Under the pieces are notes generated by a model. It was not told the origin of the DNA, did no database searches, and saw only the letters and a program-made list of their open reading frames with translations. From Phenylobacterium sp. (lineage in GTDB: Bacteria; Pseudomonadota; Alphaproteobacteria; Caulobacterales; Caulobacteraceae): DNA of 5,276 bases. Positions 4,892 to 5,276 of the stretch are shown in pieces. Position 1 is the stretch's first letter; every line of letters begins with the position of its first letter. Position numbers and translations under genes: made by a program. The DNA is taken from positions 1-5,276 of the forward strand of contig JANXXA010000452.1 of the NCBI GenBank assembly GCA_025350885.1. Reading direction: 5' to 3'.

Positions 4892-5276
4892 TCCTCGGCC
4901 TGGGCTCTGATCTCTGTGACATCCGGCGGATCGCCGCGACGCTTGATCGACATGGCGAGCGGTTCACTCACCGGCTCTATACCGAGCTCGAACGCACCCG
5001 CTCCGAGCGCAAGGCCGACCGCGCCGCTTCCTACGCCAAACGCTTCGCCGCCAAGGAAGCCTGCGCCAAGGCGCTGGGCACCGGCATGCGTCGCGGCGTC
5101 TTCTGGCGCGACATGGGAGTGATCAACCTGCGCTCCGGGCAGCCGACGCTGGCGCTGACCGGCGGCGCCCTGGCCCGGCTGCAGGAAATGACCCCCGCCG
5201 GCCATCGCGGCGTCATTCACCTCAGCCTCACGGACGACCACCCCTACGCCCAGGCCTTGGTGATTTTCGAGGCGCT
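4888..5276 (+). CDS. acpS: Holo-[acyl-carrier-protein] synthase (4'-phosphopantetheinyl transferase), 3' end cut by window edge
   Basis: Read from GTG at 4888, the frame gives 129 residues beginning [20 protein letters not shown] and stays open to the edge. The enzyme moves the 4'-phosphopantetheine arm from CoA to a serine of apo-ACP, activating fatty acid synthesis in the cytoplasm. The Mg-binding acidic residues are Asp8 (GSDLCDI) and Glu57 ([14 protein letters not shown], residues 53-66). The later conserved parts are [11 protein letters not shown] (71-81), [12 protein letters not shown] (83-94) and [19 protein letters not shown] (111-129), the normal family C-terminus, so only a few codons can be missing. 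The start is GTG because it gives the exact family N-terminus and no in-frame ATG exists nearby. It overlaps the pdxJ stop (GTGA, 4888-4891). The nearest GGAGGA (4861-4866) is 21 bases away, so translation probably depends on ribosomes finishing pdxJ. Confidence 0.95.
   Translation, partial: MILGLGSDLCDIRRIAATLDRHGERFTHRLYTELERTRSERKADRAASYAKRFAAKEACAKALGTGMRRGVFWRDMGVINLRSGQPTLALTGGALARLQEMTPAGHRGVIHLSLTDDHPYAQALVIFEA

Overview
The window is high-GC DNA from an alphaproteobacterium, most likely Caulobacterales (Caulobacter or a close relative). The evidence is the run pyrE-pdxJ-acpS beside a bifunctional (p)ppGpp synthetase/hydrolase gene, an order I associate with Caulobacter, and PyrE and AcpS sequences that read like the Caulobacter proteins. 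This assignment rests on recalled family sequences, not on a search.

Layout. Bases 1-1236 (+) are the 3' part of a RelA/SpoT homologue: the end of the synthetase domain, then TGS, helical, conserved-cysteine and ACT regions. Only 7 bases later it meets, tail to tail, a two-gene minus-strand operon (3195 down to 1244). The first gene of that operon encodes a small Sec-exported DUF2141 protein. The second encodes a carotenoid-oxygenase-family (CCD/RPE65-like) non-haem iron enzyme with an apparent Tat signal. The two are 11 bases apart, and the upstream stop codon is merged with the downstream ribosome binding site. A 192-base divergent intergenic region (3196-3387) separates this operon from pyrE (+). 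A 160-base spacer (3973-4132) follows pyrE and holds an inverted repeat built from tandem CGCCAAG-type 9-mers. pdxJ (+) comes next, then acpS (+), which starts on a GTG overlapping the pdxJ stop and runs off the right edge only a few codons from its expected end.

Functionally the plus-strand genes are core housekeeping: stringent response, de novo pyrimidine synthesis (orotate to OMP), pyridoxal phosphate synthesis (pyridoxine 5'-phosphate synthase) and activation of acyl carrier protein. The minus-strand pair is the accessory part. Both products appear to be exported, and it looks like an insertion between spoT and pyrE.

The most unusual points are: (i) a 55-codon reading frame in the pyrE-pdxJ spacer that overlaps the pyrE stop and the pdxJ start by ATGA at both ends, although it lies across a repeat; (ii) that repeat itself; and (iii) the coupled DUF2141/carotenoid-oxygenase export pair. 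I see no CRISPR array, tRNA, rRNA, insertion sequence or clearly new defence system.
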